Positions 10,697 to 23,629 of a DNA stretch of 64,000 nt are shown piece after piece; position 1 is the stretch's first letter, and each line of letters begins with the position of its first letter. Source of the stretch: Cladobotryum mycophilum (lineage: Eukaryota; Ascomycota; Sordariomycetes; Hypocreales; Hypocreaceae); NCBI GenBank assembly GCA_036429605.1, contig CM071591.1, forward strand, positions 558,001-622,000, written 5' to 3'. The notes under the pieces are model-generated. The model had not been told where the DNA came from, did no database searches, and saw nothing but the letters and a program-made list of their open reading frames with translations. The translations under genes were made by a program, and so were the position numbers.

Positions 10697-12310
10697 ATGG
10701 CGTCGCTCCAGCAAATAATTGATGAAGAATTCGGATCACTTAGCCCCCGCGACATGTCGTCAGATCTCAACAGTCGACCGGCATTGGCCGCCTCTACCAG
10801 TGCAGCAGCCTCTCGTGGTGCTGTTTCCGAGTCGAGCGATGACGGATTGAGGATGAGCCCGGCGGCGGCCCGGCGCTTTGCTCGTCGAAGCCTTAGACAG
10901 ACTCACGCAACACCAGACCTCGTTACGAGCCTCGTCCGCCCTCCATCACCCGATCCCTTTTACGTTTCCAGAGACTTCCAAGGCTTGGCTGCGTCAGGCT
11001 CAATGACAGGCCTTGGACGCCATTCGCCGTTTGCCATAGGCGGTCGGCTCGCGAGCAATGATACCAACCGCCGCTCAGGGCCTCTACTACCTCCACATCC
11101 GTCATCCCTCGACATTCCGAAGCGGTATGGTGGCAATGCCATCTTCGACCTATATTCACTTACATATGTCAATGAACCGGATCCGAATTTGCTTTGTCCA
11201 ATTTGCCACGATCCGCTGGTCGACCCTGTCACGACCCCATGCGACCATACCTTTTGCTATCGATGTCTTCGACGGAGCATAGCATCCAGCCCCTCGGGAA
11301 CCGCATGCCCTATCGACAGGGAACGTCTGGCTTGGACGGATTGCTTCAGCGCTGCAAGACTTATTCGCACTCAGCTTAACAGTCTGGTCGTCAAATGTCC
11401 GTATAATGGCAGAGGCTGTGATATGGACATGAGACGTGAGGTGGCCGAGCCGCACGCAAAGAATGAATGCATATTTAGGGAGTATACATGTCCCGGTACA
11501 GACTGCGACAAAAGGATTCGCTACAAGCCGACCGATGACAAGTGTCGTCATCAACAAGATAGTTGCACCTACTGTCACGCAGCTATAGAAGACGCCGAAC
11601 GGGAGTTTCATCTTCTGTCCTGTCCTAGCAGCAAGACTCGATGTGAATCATGTTGGCAATTAATTTGCCGGGATCAAATGTCGATTCATCACGAGGTCGA
11701 TTGCGATGGAGTTGAGGTGGGATGCCCTTACAAAGATGTCGGCTGTCCCGTGCGTATTATGCGAGGAAATCTGGACCTTCATACTCTTGCATGCGCGTTT
11801 CATCCTGATACACCCTCTGGCGCTATTATTCGTACCCAGCGAGAGCTTATTCAGTCTTATGGGGATCTTGGAAGCCAGCTGCGCGATGTGCATACGCGCC
11901 AGGACGAAGCAAATCGGCGTCTCGATGAAATTGTTACGGCCATGTCACGTCGAGGTGGTGGTGATGCAGTCACACTACGCGATAATCGAACCATTCAAGA
12001 TTTAGATGCCGGGTTTGAGGAGGTTCATCAAAATCTGACACAGCTAGAGGCACGACAGAGCATGTGGACTCTTAACCAAGTAATGCCTATTCGAGAAGAA
12101 GTTGCAGAGCTTCGAACCAACATCAACATGATCCGGATGCATGTCAATTGGCTGATGAATCGAAGTCGCGAGGAGGGGCGTGTGCGGGCAGCCAACAACA
12201 CGGGGGCGCCATCTGCCACGATTCGCCCTGAAAGCTCTGGTGGGACAACTACGGTTTTACCGGAGAGACGACGGTCGTCCAGCACGGATTTCGATTTACC
12301 TCGTTTGTAA
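10697..12310 (+). CDS. RING and TRAF-type zinc-finger protein
   Basis: Single exon, 537 aa. Probably an E3 ubiquitin ligase or signalling adaptor. Residues 1-160 are low-complexity, Ser/Arg-rich. A C3HC4 RING begins at CPIC (Cys167) and ends at CPID (about 204-207), with the CDHTFCYRC core. Residues about 230-390 carry repeated Cys/His groups spaced like TRAF-type zinc fingers (CPYNGRGC, CPYKDVGC and similar). Residues about 395-490 are predicted helical and coiled-coil-like, then a disordered Ser/Thr-rich tail. There is no MATH/TRAF-C domain, so it is not a canonical TRAF. The start is the first ATG of the frame. The domain order RING-zf-TRAF-coiled coil is known in fungi, but I cannot name an orthologue or substrate. 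Confidence 0.88.
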   Translation: MASLQQIIDEEFGSLSPRDMSSDLNSRPALAASTSAAASRGAVSESSDDGLRMSPAAARRFARRSLRQTHATPDLVTSLVRPPSPDPFYVSRDFQGLAASGSMTGLGRHSPFAIGGRLASNDTNRRSGPLLPPHPSSLDIPKRYGGNAIFDLYSLTYVNEPDPNLLCPICHDPLVDPVTTPCDHTFCYRCLRRSIASSPSGTACPIDRERLAWTDCFSAARLIRTQLNSLVVKCPYNGRGCDMDMRREVAEPHAKNECIFREYTCPGTDCDKRIRYKPTDDKCRHQQDSCTYCHAAIEDAEREFHLLSCPSSKTRCESCWQLICRDQMSIHHEVDCDGVEVGCPYKDVGCPVRIMRGNLDLHTLACAFHPDTPSGAIIRTQRELIQSYGDLGSQLRDVHTRQDEANRRLDEIVTAMSRRGGGDAVTLRDNRTIQDLDAGFEEVHQNLTQLEARQSMWTLNQVMPIREEVAELRTNINMIRMHVNWLMNRSREEGRVRAANNTGAPSATIRPESSGGTTTVLPERRRSSSTDFDLPRL

Positions 12311-13590
12311 CAAATTGTGAACTTGTTTGGGCCTTTTGATTCTCTCGGGCGGCGTTTTGTTAGGGCAATGGAAAGGGATACCCGGATCGTACCTCAGGCG
12401 TGGGAAATGAGAAAAGTTGGCATTGTCCATGTACAGAATAGGACACACTCTTTATATACAATTACATACCGGAAATCGGACATGGCTTTATGCTCTTGTA
12501 AGCGCATGTCCGAGCCTCTACAGGTTACGGTGAAGTAGAGATGAGAAGATGTCGGAACTCCGCCCTCGAGACTAAGTGCAGTCAGCCCTCTTTGGTAGTT
12601 CGGCCTCTTGAGTTTGAATAGCCTAAACATTGGACTGGGCCCAGAACGAGATTAACTTTGAATAGAGGTTCAGCGGTCAGTGCGATAGTTGAATATTATT
12701 ACGTGAAGCAAAATGGCGTTTTCATTTTATAATAGGTAGGTAAGAGGTCAGACTCTCCGCTCTGCCGCGGACTTTTGGCTTATACCTACCTATTGGTTCG
12801 TGATTATTGTTCTCGAATATTATTTTCCGCTGCGGAGTTTCGTTGATGAGAGGCTGGACGGATTATTACCGAGGAACTAATTCGATCGACTATCCCATCA
12901 AAATTCCATCACCTCTCAAAGTCAGAACTCAACAAAAATCTCAGGTTGTGGCGACACTTGACCCTTGAATATTGCAGTCTCACTCTCAGCAATATCTATT
13001 CCTCCCTCTCGCAAAAGGAACGGCACGAAAGGCAGCAGCCAATTGCTTATTAAAGAAAAAAGAAAAGAAAAAAAACATTATTCACCCTCATACGGTCCGG
13101 TTTCGCTCCTGGTCAGCCAGGGTGAATGACAATCACAGGCACATTCATTCCATGCCAACTTGATATCGTCAGCTCCAGCTAGGGTTGTTAATATCATCCA
13201 TCCATTCAAGGTTCGGGTTCCAAGATTATTTTTTAGTGGAGGTAGGCCGCCGCCTTCAGCGCTTCCACAGGCCCCAAGTCAAGTCGGTCCCAGCGATTCG
13301 ACAGCGCCACTTACAGGGACCTGCTCACTGCAATTCCGTCATTGGCAATCGCCCGCCTGCCCGCGCGCCCCGCCCCGCATACGACGACATCAGGCAGTCG
13401 AGCCAGCAGCTTTCTCCACCAACTGACAGCCTGGAAGGTTGTGGGGTGTCACCCCAACTACTGCCTTTGTCAGCCTTGCGATTCTACTCCCTTCCACCGA
13501 AACGTCGCCAGCATCTCCCACTCTTTCGAGAGTGCGCTTTTGTTACTTTCCTTCTTCATTGCCAGCAACGGGAGTCTACGCCGCTTCATC
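12311..13590. other. Intergenic spacer with inverted repeat
   Basis: No gene seen. It holds a perfect 12-bp inverted repeat (12731-12742 and 12783-12794) and an A-rich stretch at about 13050-13077. The last part is the promoter and leader of UFD2. Confidence 0.5.
12731..12794. repeat. Perfect 12-bp inverted repeat
   Basis: AATAGGTAGGTA at 12731-12742 is mirrored exactly as TACCTACCTATT at 12783-12794, with a 40-bp spacer. It lies about 420 bp past the RING/TRAF stop and 800 bp before the UFD2 start. It could be a paired regulator site or a transcript hairpin. Confidence 0.7.
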
Positions 13591-16500
13591 ATGGATCCCA
13601 AAGAGAATTCATCACAAGCTGGGGCTGATGGCCCTGACAAGGAGACGATGCAGCAGGTACGTTCTTATGCCCTCCAAACGGAAGCTGCAATTTCGGCATG
13701 ACTCTAACATCTTTATTGCTGCAGATCCGAGCAAGGCGCCTAGCGAAGCTGGGAGGCCCGTCAGCCTCGAAGCCAGCAGAGAGCAAAGCTCCAGAGACCG
13801 AAGCATCGCGGTCATCAGCAGCGTCATCGCCGAAACCCACCAGCACCGAAAACGAGACGAAGCATCCGCCGCCGCCGCCGCCCAAGATTAACATCACGCC
13901 TCTCGCGCCGCCGCCGCCGCAAACGAGCCCCAGGCCTTCATCACAACTTGGAACTGGCTCCAGAAAGCCAGCAGAAGGCATGACTTCTTCAGGTACTTCT
14001 CGTCGTCTTGCTCGCAAGAGGTCCGCGTCTGAAATTGACGACGTCCTTTCAGCGGCGCCCCCACGTAGACCCACGCCCGTCCAGCCCGAGTCCGACGAGG
14101 ACTATGCCGATCGGATACTTACCCAGATATTCCGCGTCTCCGTTGACCCGCTTCGAATGACGAGTAGCCAGGGAAGCCATCTTTTGGCCTTTCTACCGAA
14201 CCTGAACCAGGAACTGAATGATAGTGAAGAGCCCTTGAAGTTGACGATTGGCAATCTGGACCAGGTCATTATAGAAGCATGCAGCAACTGGCCGAGTGAC
14301 AAGCCCTTGATGAACTATCTTCTTCCATGCTGGAAGAGGGCCCTGAAAGCGGCCACTACGGCCAAGGCCGTCAGCGGATCGAGGCTGGAGATGCATGAGG
14401 AATCGAAGCGTTTGTGCATGAGCAACTCTCTCTTTGCTCTGACGATGCCTGTCCTCTATGGGTTAGTTGATGTTCATTTGAAGTCCCTGCGCTCCCGTAT
14501 CTGATATAAACTCCCAGACGCGAACCTCATCCGGATCATGATTCGCTCGCACCCTACCTTCTCCGCGGCGTAAACGACGAGGGCGGACTCTGTCTCGACT
14601 TCATAAAGGAAGCTATCAAACGGTTTGATGACGATGAAACATTCCCTGCAATATTCAATGATGCCATGATCAGGATCAGTGATCAACTCTCAGCTCTTTC
14701 GATGAATGATGACTATAAGCCCTACGTCCAGGTAAGCTTCGGGCGAAAACTTCATGAGGAACCCCCTTTTTAACTTTCGCAGGCCTTGTTGACTTATACG
14801 CGATTTCCCCTTTTAATATCGAATCTTGCGAAGCATCCACGCTTCAATATGGCTCTATCAGCCCATAACATTGAGAAGAACACCATTCTTGGACCCTTTT
14901 TCAAACTATCTCCCCTCCAGATAGAGGTTGTCAAGAGTTACTTCCCTGGTGCGCGCTCTCTTGATAGGTCTCGCATCGTAAATGCGCAAGATTCTTTGCG
15001 AATGGTTCTGCGAACACACCAAGATGATCTGTTCTCGATTGCCAATTCGTTCATTCGAGCTGGCCCCGATACAAGGCGTCGCATTCTTGATTGGTTTGCA
15101 TACATCATGAACATGAATCACAAGAGGAGAGCGATGCAGGTGAACCCCAGGGAAGTTGCGTCGGATGCGTTCATGATGAATACCACTGCAATTTTGGACC
15201 GATTTTGCGAACCTTTTATGGATAATGACTTTAGCAAGGTGGACAGGATCGACGTCCGATATCTCAGGCGGCAAGCTCGTGTCGATATCAAAGACGAGAC
15301 CAAACTCAATGCAGACCAAGCTGCGGCCGACAAATTTTTCGCCGAAAAGGAGGAAGGAGAGTCGAACTTTGTCTCCGAGATTTTCTTCCTGGCATTGGCT
15401 GCTCATCACTACGGAAGCGAGGCAGTTAATTCGAACCTGAAGACGATAGATCGCGAAATGAAGTATTTGGAAAGGCACATCGCTGCTATGGAGGCTGAAC
15501 GGCACAAGGTCGCCAAGACGCCCCATCAAATCAAGCTGTTTGAAGAGACATTACGTAGGCATACAAACGTCTTGGAAAAGACGACTGCGTTGAAACACTC
15601 CATCGAGGGTGTTCTGCTTGATGAGCGGATGCAGAGTACTTCCCTTCGCTTTATGCGATATGTTGCGGTCTGGCTGCTCCGGCTGGCTACCGGGACCGAC
15701 TACAAGCCGGGGAGAGAAAGCGAAACTATCAGGTATGATTGCACGGATCGAGAATCGAATAAATGAGTCGCTAACGTAGCATAGGCTTCCCATTACTGTG
15801 GAACCTGGCAACTACTTTGCATACCTGCCCGAATACACGCTCCAGAACATTGTTGACAACTTCAAGTTCATCTTTCGGTATGTGCAATAATCCCAGGCCG
15901 AGATCCTAGTCCTCGCACAGATATTAATATTTGATGGTAGTTATCTTCCAGCCATTCTCCCCAGTGCCATCGGTGAGGAAATGATTGCGCTGTGCATCAC
16001 CTTCCTGCGATCCTCCGAGTATATCAAGAATCCCTACCTCAAGTCATCATTAGTATCCCTTCTATTCTCCGGAACGTGGCAATTTATGCACTTCAAAAAG
16101 GGCATATTGGGAGATCGTCTGGGATCGCTCAAATTCGCCAATGACTACCTTCTGCACGCTTTGATGAAGTTTTACATCGAATGCGAGTCAACCGGCGCTC
16201 ATACTCAGTTCTACGACAAGTTCAACATCCGATACGAGATCTTCCAAGTTATCAAATGCGTCTGGGCCAACGATGTGTACAGACAGCAGTTGATAAGGGA
16301 AAGCAAGTAAGTTAATGACGGCACACCATCAGCCTCAAGGGTGTGATATCTAATAAAGAAATAGGGTGAACCGACCGTTCTTTATCCAGTTTGTCAACAT
16401 GCTATTGAACGACACAACATATGTGCTGGATGAGGCCTTTACAAAGTTTCCCAAGATACGTCAGCTCGAACGAGAGCTCGAGGATCAAACGCTCACCACA

Positions 16501-17259
16501 GAGGATCGCCAGAAGAAGGAAGAGGAATTGCAGACTTTGGGTGGTCAGGCTACGTCATACATGCAACTTGCTAACGAGACGCTTGAGATGATGAAGCTAT
16601 TCACAAAGACACTCAGCGAGGCCTTTAGCATGCCTGAAATCGTATCACGGTTGGCGAGCATGTTGAACTACAATCTGGAAACCCTAGCAGGCAAAAAGGC
16701 GGCAGCTGAGCTGAGTGTTGCTAACAGGGACAAATACCACTTTCGTCCCATCCAGCTCATCTCAGATTTTGTCGACATTTACTTGAACCTGAAAACCTCG
16801 CAAGTTTTCATTGACGCTGTTGCCGCAGACGGGCGCTCTTACAAGTCAGAAGTATTAGACCGCGTATCACGCATTCTCAGTTCGAAGCATCAAAAAGAGC
16901 CTGCGGAAATTGCGCGGTGGGATAAGCTTAAGCTCAAGTTCATCGCAGCCAAGGAGCTGCAAGATCAGGCCGACCTCGACCTAGGTGAAATCCCGACGGA
17001 GTTTGAAGACCCCATCATGGGCGACCTGATGAAGGACCCCGTTCTGTTGCCCAGCAGGCACATTGTCGACAGATCAACAATTGTGCAGCACCTGTTGAGT
17101 GACCCCAAGGACCCGTTCACCCGCCAACCGATGACGATTGATGATGCGATTCCCCAAACGGAGCTCAAGGAGAAGATTGAAAAGTGGCGGCAAGACAAGA
17201 TTGCAGAGGCAAAGGGGAAGCTACAAGGAGATGATCCCATGGACACGGCAGAAGGATGA
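13591..17259 (+). CDS. ufd2: Ubiquitin conjugation factor E4 (UFD2)
   Basis: Multiubiquitin chain elongation factor acting with E1-E2-E3 and Cdc48 in proteasomal degradation. Seven exons: 13591-13656, 13725-14461, 14518-14731, 14783-15732, 15785-15877, 15941-16306, 16365-17259; all junctions are GT-AG and keep phase, giving 1106 aa, close to the family length. The N-terminal 120 residues are basic and then proline-rich; the central bulk is the helical UFD2P core (for example the segments encoded near 14790-15730 and 16370-16850). The C-terminus is a U-box at about residues 1019-1084, starting EFEDPIMGDLMKDPV and ending near KEKIEKW, the E2-docking module. No sign of damage. The short first exon of 22 codons was chosen because its ATG is the only one that joins in phase to the conserved frame. 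Antisense and +1 frames here are shadows. Confidence 0.95.
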
Positions 17260-17299
17260 AGAAGATGCGAGGTAAAGAGCTTGTGTTAATTGCTGGGGG

Positions 17300-17334
17300 T
17301 TTTCTTTTCTTTTCTTTTCTTTTCTTTCTTTCTT
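17300..17334. repeat. (TTTTC)n-like pyrimidine tract
   Basis: Tandem TTTTC units grading into TTTC units about 40 bp after the UFD2 stop, in the likely 3' untranslated region. Confidence 0.75.
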
Positions 17335-18298
17335 AGAAGACAGAATAAGGAGAGGGCTGTCTATGAAGGGAGGATGGATGGTATGAGATGATTTCAGTGG
17401 AGGATTCACGACTTGTGCTAGGCTAGAGGCTTTCATGTCTTTTCTAACGACCTTTTCTGGGGCGTCTTGCTTTGATGAATGGACCAGAAGGGAAAACCAG
17501 ATTATTTATGACGCAAAGAATCAGTGGATTCTGCATCAAAAAATAGATTTTATGATTATGTTTTTTTTTGCCATACATCATCACATTCCCGAGCTTTCCG
17601 CTTCCAGACGGATAAGTTTTGTCATGGCTCGGCGCGGAGACGCTTTCCAAGGTGAGATGGAAGTTTGAACCGGGCAACAGTAGCGATAGAAGGACTACGG
17701 GAAAGTCATGATGTATCAGTCACATATAAACTGTCCTATCTACTCTATGTAGCCTCATCATCCACCCGATACGACAAGGTGGAGGCACTTGACGAGAATA
17801 TACGAGAGACCAAAAAAGAAATCTTGTATTCAGAGGTTACGCATTAAGTCAGAGAACTCTGCTTACCCATTACATCCTTTCTCGTACGTTTTATCAACAT
17901 CGTATTTTCCCATCACCATGTTATGAAACCAACCTAAAGAGAGAGAGAAAAAGAGAGATGAATAAAAAAAGAATTTTTTTCATCTTTACCCCCCCAAGAT
18001 TACGGGTGTACGTACGCATCGGTGTTTTCCGCCTCCCAAGATAACGAAATAAGAACAGGGATCTCGATGTTCGGTGCTTTTCTCAAAAGAAAAAAGGGTG
18101 AGAGTGTCGTTGCAGTCTTGACTCCAAAAAACAACCATAAAAAAGGCGTGTCTTGGCGGATGGTTTGCTGACAGCACCAAATTACCCTATTTGATCGAAA
18201 AGACCACCCCAAGACAAAAAAGACCAAGACCCAAGGAGCGGATTTCAAATCCCTCCAGCGCCCTTTGCGGGCATCCGGGTATCTAACGCATGTCCCAG

Positions 18299-18329
18299 TT
18301 TTTTTTTTAAAAAAAAAAAAAAAAAAAAA
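18299..18329. repeat. T10-A21 homopolymer junction
   Basis: Ten T directly followed by 21 A, then an A/G-rich stretch to about 18360. The T/A junction is self-complementary and could form a short hairpin; its length may be unreliable in the assembly. Confidence 0.75.
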
Positions 18330-21300
18330 GAAAGGGAAAAAAAGAAAAGAAAAAAAGAGGCCCAACAGGGACAGTAGCAAAGGCCGGAAGGGGTCCAGAC
18401 CCATCCTTGAAGAGAAACATGCCGGAGTTGGACATTCTCCTTGGCTTTTCTTCTTTTTCTTCTTCTTCCTTTCCTTGCCGGGAATTCGCATTATTTTCGA
18501 TAGTACCGCAGTCTCGTCATCATGGGCAATCCCGTATCCCAAAGACCAATAGTAGCTAGAGATTATAATCGGCCTTTTTTTTGATACATAATATTAGTCG
18601 ATGTATGGAGAAAGACCCGCAAGCTTGCGTCACTCTTTTTTATTTATTTATTTTTGTTATGACCCCCTTCCCGAGCACCGAGAAAAAGGAACACATTCTT
18701 GGCGCTGCAATGTAATGCCAACAAGGAATGGATATGGTCATCTTCCGACGAAATCCCAGAATTCCGGGCGGTTACCAGGTTCGGGAATGTGTGCGAGCAT
18801 GGATGTGGATATGAATATCAGATTTCATTTTCGTCCCCCCTCCCTCTCCCCCTCCCCTGAGCAATGAGCGAGCGGTCCATGGGCGATTGGGACAAGACAG
18901 AGCAGACGCAGGCCAAGGCCATGGCCCTCGTTGTGCTTGGAATTAGCCATGTATGTACTCTCGTCGGTCGCCAATATGCGGCCGGCCCGGAGCTTTGGGT
19001 CGCCAAATGGTTTATTGGCCAGTTCCAATGTTCCGGAAGGAAAAAGGGACAAGGACAAGCTATTCCGTGAGCGGAAGTCGGTTAGACCCCGTCAGGCATC
19101 TCTAATCTGTGTCTGTCTTTCTGTCTGTCTGCATGCAATGCATGTGTATGTGCTCTGCCCGGAATACCTATGGTACGTAGCATCATTAGCAAGTATGACG
19201 CTCCTAAACTTTTGCAACACAAGCGGCCCGGCTAATCTAATCTGACACGCTCCACACGGCACCCGGAAGCACGCGATGATTTGTTACATGGAGGAGCTAG
19301 AGTTGCAATGACAGCGTTGGTCTCGGCTTGGGTTGCCGCAAGACCAAATAGAAGCGATCCAGTAGCGAGAGGATTTCGGAGCGTTATACTTGTACCCATC
19401 GTCCCACTGCCTAAGCATGATTGCTTGCCCGCAGTAGCCGTGGAAGAAGGCAGCGGGCAGCGGGCAGTCACCCGAATGCTCACACGCCCTCTTTTTTTTG
19501 GGGGGTTTTGTTCTGTTTGCCCATTCATTGTGCCCGTTTGCCACGCCCTGCTGACGATCGACGGAGGCGCCGCCGTAACTCATTGTTTGCCCAAGTCCCA
19601 GTCGCCCATGTCAGTGGCGTAGCGGAAAGCTTGGGGTGAGGGCATTGTCGTACAATGTGAACATACATATGCAGTCGGGCCACGACGCCGAGACGCCGGC
19701 ACAAACGCTAGCAAACAATATCCAAGGGGGTGCGTGGTCATCCTGGTCATATGCCCTAGACCAGTGACCTGTACCGAAAAGCTTGGCCTTAAACGGTGCG
19801 GAGTGCGACCAAGGACTAGCAAACAGGCGCCGATTGGAGCCTGGACATTCCGAGTGGGTTGCTTGATTAGGTGCTGGTGCTGGGTACGAGTACGGATGCT
19901 TGCGTGGGATGGCCCATTAACAAAGAGACTCAATCGTCAGCTTTGATGTGGCGTTGCAAGGATCATTTGCTTTGGTTTTCTTGGCCATCCATTGCAAGGG
20001 TTGACTGAGTTTCCGTCTCGTTATGAATAGCCCTTTGCAGGAGGTCTGTCTGCCTTGGTCCTAAACAACTTGGGATTGCTCGTCTCTTGATTCATCTCAT
20101 AGTGCCACAAGTCTTGTCCGTCTCTTTGCCTTGGTTAGACATCCGCCACTTGGGCTTTTGCGCAAACTAGAAAGAATCCCGTGTGACCCGCTGGCACTTG
20201 TTTGGTGTGCATTGACAAAGCCCAGGAAATTGAACTCCTCCCAAGTCCGTACAGTGTGCTATATTGAACACACACCGTCAAAAGGTACGGCCTTGGCTCC
20301 ACAATCATTGAATGGTATGACCCGAGAACGGAGTGTTTGAAACCCGGAACTCTAAGAGCGCAGTTGTCTGGAGAAGGCAGGATTTGTTACAGGGCTGATG
20401 GATCATAGTGAGAGCAGCCACAGACTAGTGCCACAACCGGCCTCCCATGCCTTACCCGTGATCTCATCGTTTTTGAACGATGCCGTCTCTCATTCAGCAT
20501 CTCAAACTCGCGGTTTTCCTTAACAGCAACTTGCCGTAACTTAAAAGTGCCGTGTTTTGATGAGTATCGTTGCTTATGATCCCAAAAGCAATCTGCAAAG
20601 CTGACTGGTTGATTCTGCTCCATTTAACCAATCACATTAATCAGCGAACAGCAGAAGCTTAAGCGTGATCTCGTCCGTGTGCGGTTTGACAATGACGATG
20701 ACTCTCGGGGCTTCTGGATTTGTGCTACATCCCCCTTTCACAACAAATCAACTTCCCCGCAAACATATACCTCCACCATGAACACTTCACAAAATTTGCC
20801 GTCATGCGATGCCTTTATCTTGTGACAAGTCACACGTAGATGAGGTCAGGAGTTGCGTCAGTGCCCTTTTCCTGTTTTCTCGTAATCAAAGTATTCCACA
20901 GAACAGATTTGACACCTCTTAAACCCGGGCATTGGTGTAACGTCTCTCTATTGAGACAAGTCCAAATAGTAGAGTCTGTGCCAGCATCCATTATTTGTTA
21001 GACGAGTCAGTCATTGTGGCTATTGACAACGGCAATACTCCGTCCCAGCGTGGGTCTGGTCTTCTGCACGGGCACAAATCGTCACAATTGCGACAAATTC
21101 ACTCGGGACTCTGCGGAAGACAAACCCGCCCAAGTACGCGTACTGAGTCGTTGGTTGAAGCACATTGTCATCTCCCTCAATGCCATCAGCACTATTTGAA
21201 CCATGTAACATTGTATGGATTATCAAGAACGCAAACTGTTTCCGTGACAATATAAGTCAACTTCCGGTATTTCAGCTGCTGCTAAAGTTTTGAGAGAGCG

Positions 21301-23629
21301 AGGGAGAGGGAGAGAGAAAAGAAATATGTGTCTGAAAATGTTTCTCGAGAATCGGGGGTTCGGGGTATCGGCGGTCTGGGAAAGGTGATGATGATAATGA
21401 ATAAAGTGGACTTTCCGACGCTTGAGCCGACAGCCACAAATTGCTTAATGGGTAAATATCAAGCGGACCAGCAAGGTCGCTACGCACAGAGCTCCACCGT
21501 GATAATCCGCGTCGAATAGATTCTCCAAATGACGCTACATGTGCAGTGCATGTATGCAAGCTTCCTCGGTGAAGACAGCGAGGAGGTTTGTTTGACTCAT
21601 CTCCCTCCAAATCTTTGCTTTTGGTGAGATGAAGTTTGGAGAATCCACTCGGAAGTCTGACCGAGCAAAAGGAGTGCCGTGACGCTGTAACGTATGGAGG
21701 CGTGTCCATATACAAATTTGTAAGAGCGCGTACAGATAGAGGACCCCGAGACAAATGTGTCAGAACTTTCTCCTTAGGGTACTATCATTCGTCGTTGCAG
21801 CGAGGCGATCTTGAGATGGCGCAAGACCTTCTCTGTCCGTGCCGAATCTCAGTGCACGGTTTGTGCGCAAACAAAATTTTGATGCGTCGTCGTACACAGC
21901 AATATGAAGGGACCAGCAGCAGTTGCCTCCAGCATAATATCTGCCTAGTAGTATCAAAGCAAACATTCTTGCTGTGAGGGATTTCTTCCTGATAGATAAT
22001 ATCCGTGACCTTGTGCAACCGCCACCAAAACCAACACTGTGGACCTATGCATCCCTGTCAATGCTTCTTTTTGTGGAACCGTTCCAGACGCTGCGGCTTG
22101 CTTCTTGTTATCCGGAGAGAACCGACCTTGGGAAAATGGTTGTGGAGCGACGCTGCAGATCCAGTCTCCTGGAGCCGGGACTACCAAAGGAAGTTGTAGT
22201 GATCATCGTGGCCAGAAGTCAGCATGGCATCATATTCATACTAAACCACCAGTAATCATACGTTTCATTACGAGGTTCTCTTCTCCCCGTCTTTCTTGAT
22301 AAAAAAAAAGGAGCCGTAAGCCCATACGGATTCATGGTCCCCTTACGATGGATATCTCAATCCCAAGTAGTGTCTCTTCGGCATAAGCACCATGCCCCCC
22401 ATCATGGAGCCCGGCAGACAATCTCGGAAGGTCGGCGGCAGTGGGGAGGAGAGCGCCAGCCGGATCAAGAACGAATTGATGGGCTTTAGCCCGTTGGGCG
22501 CCATGTGGCACAGGGAAAATGAGTACCAACACAGCTTGTCGAGAAACACTGGGTACATCTCATCTGGAAGAGGCTCGGAGTACCCCGTAGAAGCCTAGAA
22601 AGATTCTAGAAGCTTTGGTGGTCAGCCCCTACTGGTGGCACATGTCCTGCAGGTATTGTCTTCAGCCGCAGCGCCGGTGTTTTGAGTAAGGAGATGATGC
22701 TCCAGCCCGTGGGGCGCCAAGGTGGATTTCCCGCACATCGGCCAGTACCTTGCTGCATGTATCTTTATGTACCATGCAGAAGTGCAGCGTGCGTAGTAGA
22801 TACATGTCAGACGTTGTAGTGCCAGAGGATTCGATTGTATGGCGATATCTACAAACTTGCTCAATGAGCATCGACCGGCAGGCTTATACAGTCGAGTCGT
22901 TGATATCGATGCGGATAGTGGCGTCCTCGATATTGACTTTTGGGAAGCCGTGTGAAAGCGTGGTCTAATATAGGTACCTAGTAGTCGTCAGCCGCAGCAT
23001 GATGATGTTAGTGCGCGGAGTACCTAGTATGATATGCGCATACCCCAACGGCCCTGAGGTCCTGGATAGGTTGCTTGGGCATTTCCGAACAGGCAAATTT
23101 GCTGAAGCTGCGTGGCGGAGGGAGCGGCAGCGATCATGTCGCTGGTCTCGCTTGATTCGCCGACAAGGGCCCATTAGATGACACTAGGTTCCCGTTTGGT
23201 TTGCTTGATCGGCATCCTTGAACTGATGTGAGCAGCTGGCTGTCGATTACCGTTTCTTCATCGATGCACGCCCTTTGGTAGACGCCCGGTCCCGACAGTT
23301 TTGAGTAAGACTTTGCGAGAGACAGAGATTTCAGACAGACGACAAATTATTGCCGAGGTAATGATAAAGCCGAACATGGTTCTTGCATACGACTACTTGT
23401 GAAATCGGTCAGTATGCATAATTTGATAGCGGGAGGACGATGGAACACTGACGAGTTTGGATCTATGATCTGTGGGTGTTCGTTTGCTATGTTTGTTTGT
23501 GTGTATTGTCTGTATGTAGGTATGGAGATCGGCAATGTCAAAGAGGGTGTTGGATTTTTGACAGAATCCTGAGGTTCGTTTTCTGGACCAATCAGAGCAC
23601 GTAGGTTGCTTCAAGGATCCTGGCATCAT

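Noticed and set aside
13589..14074. 161-codon antisense frame over UFD2
   Set aside because: Mirror of the proline-rich and GC-rich UFD2 N-terminus; Gly-rich shadow frame.
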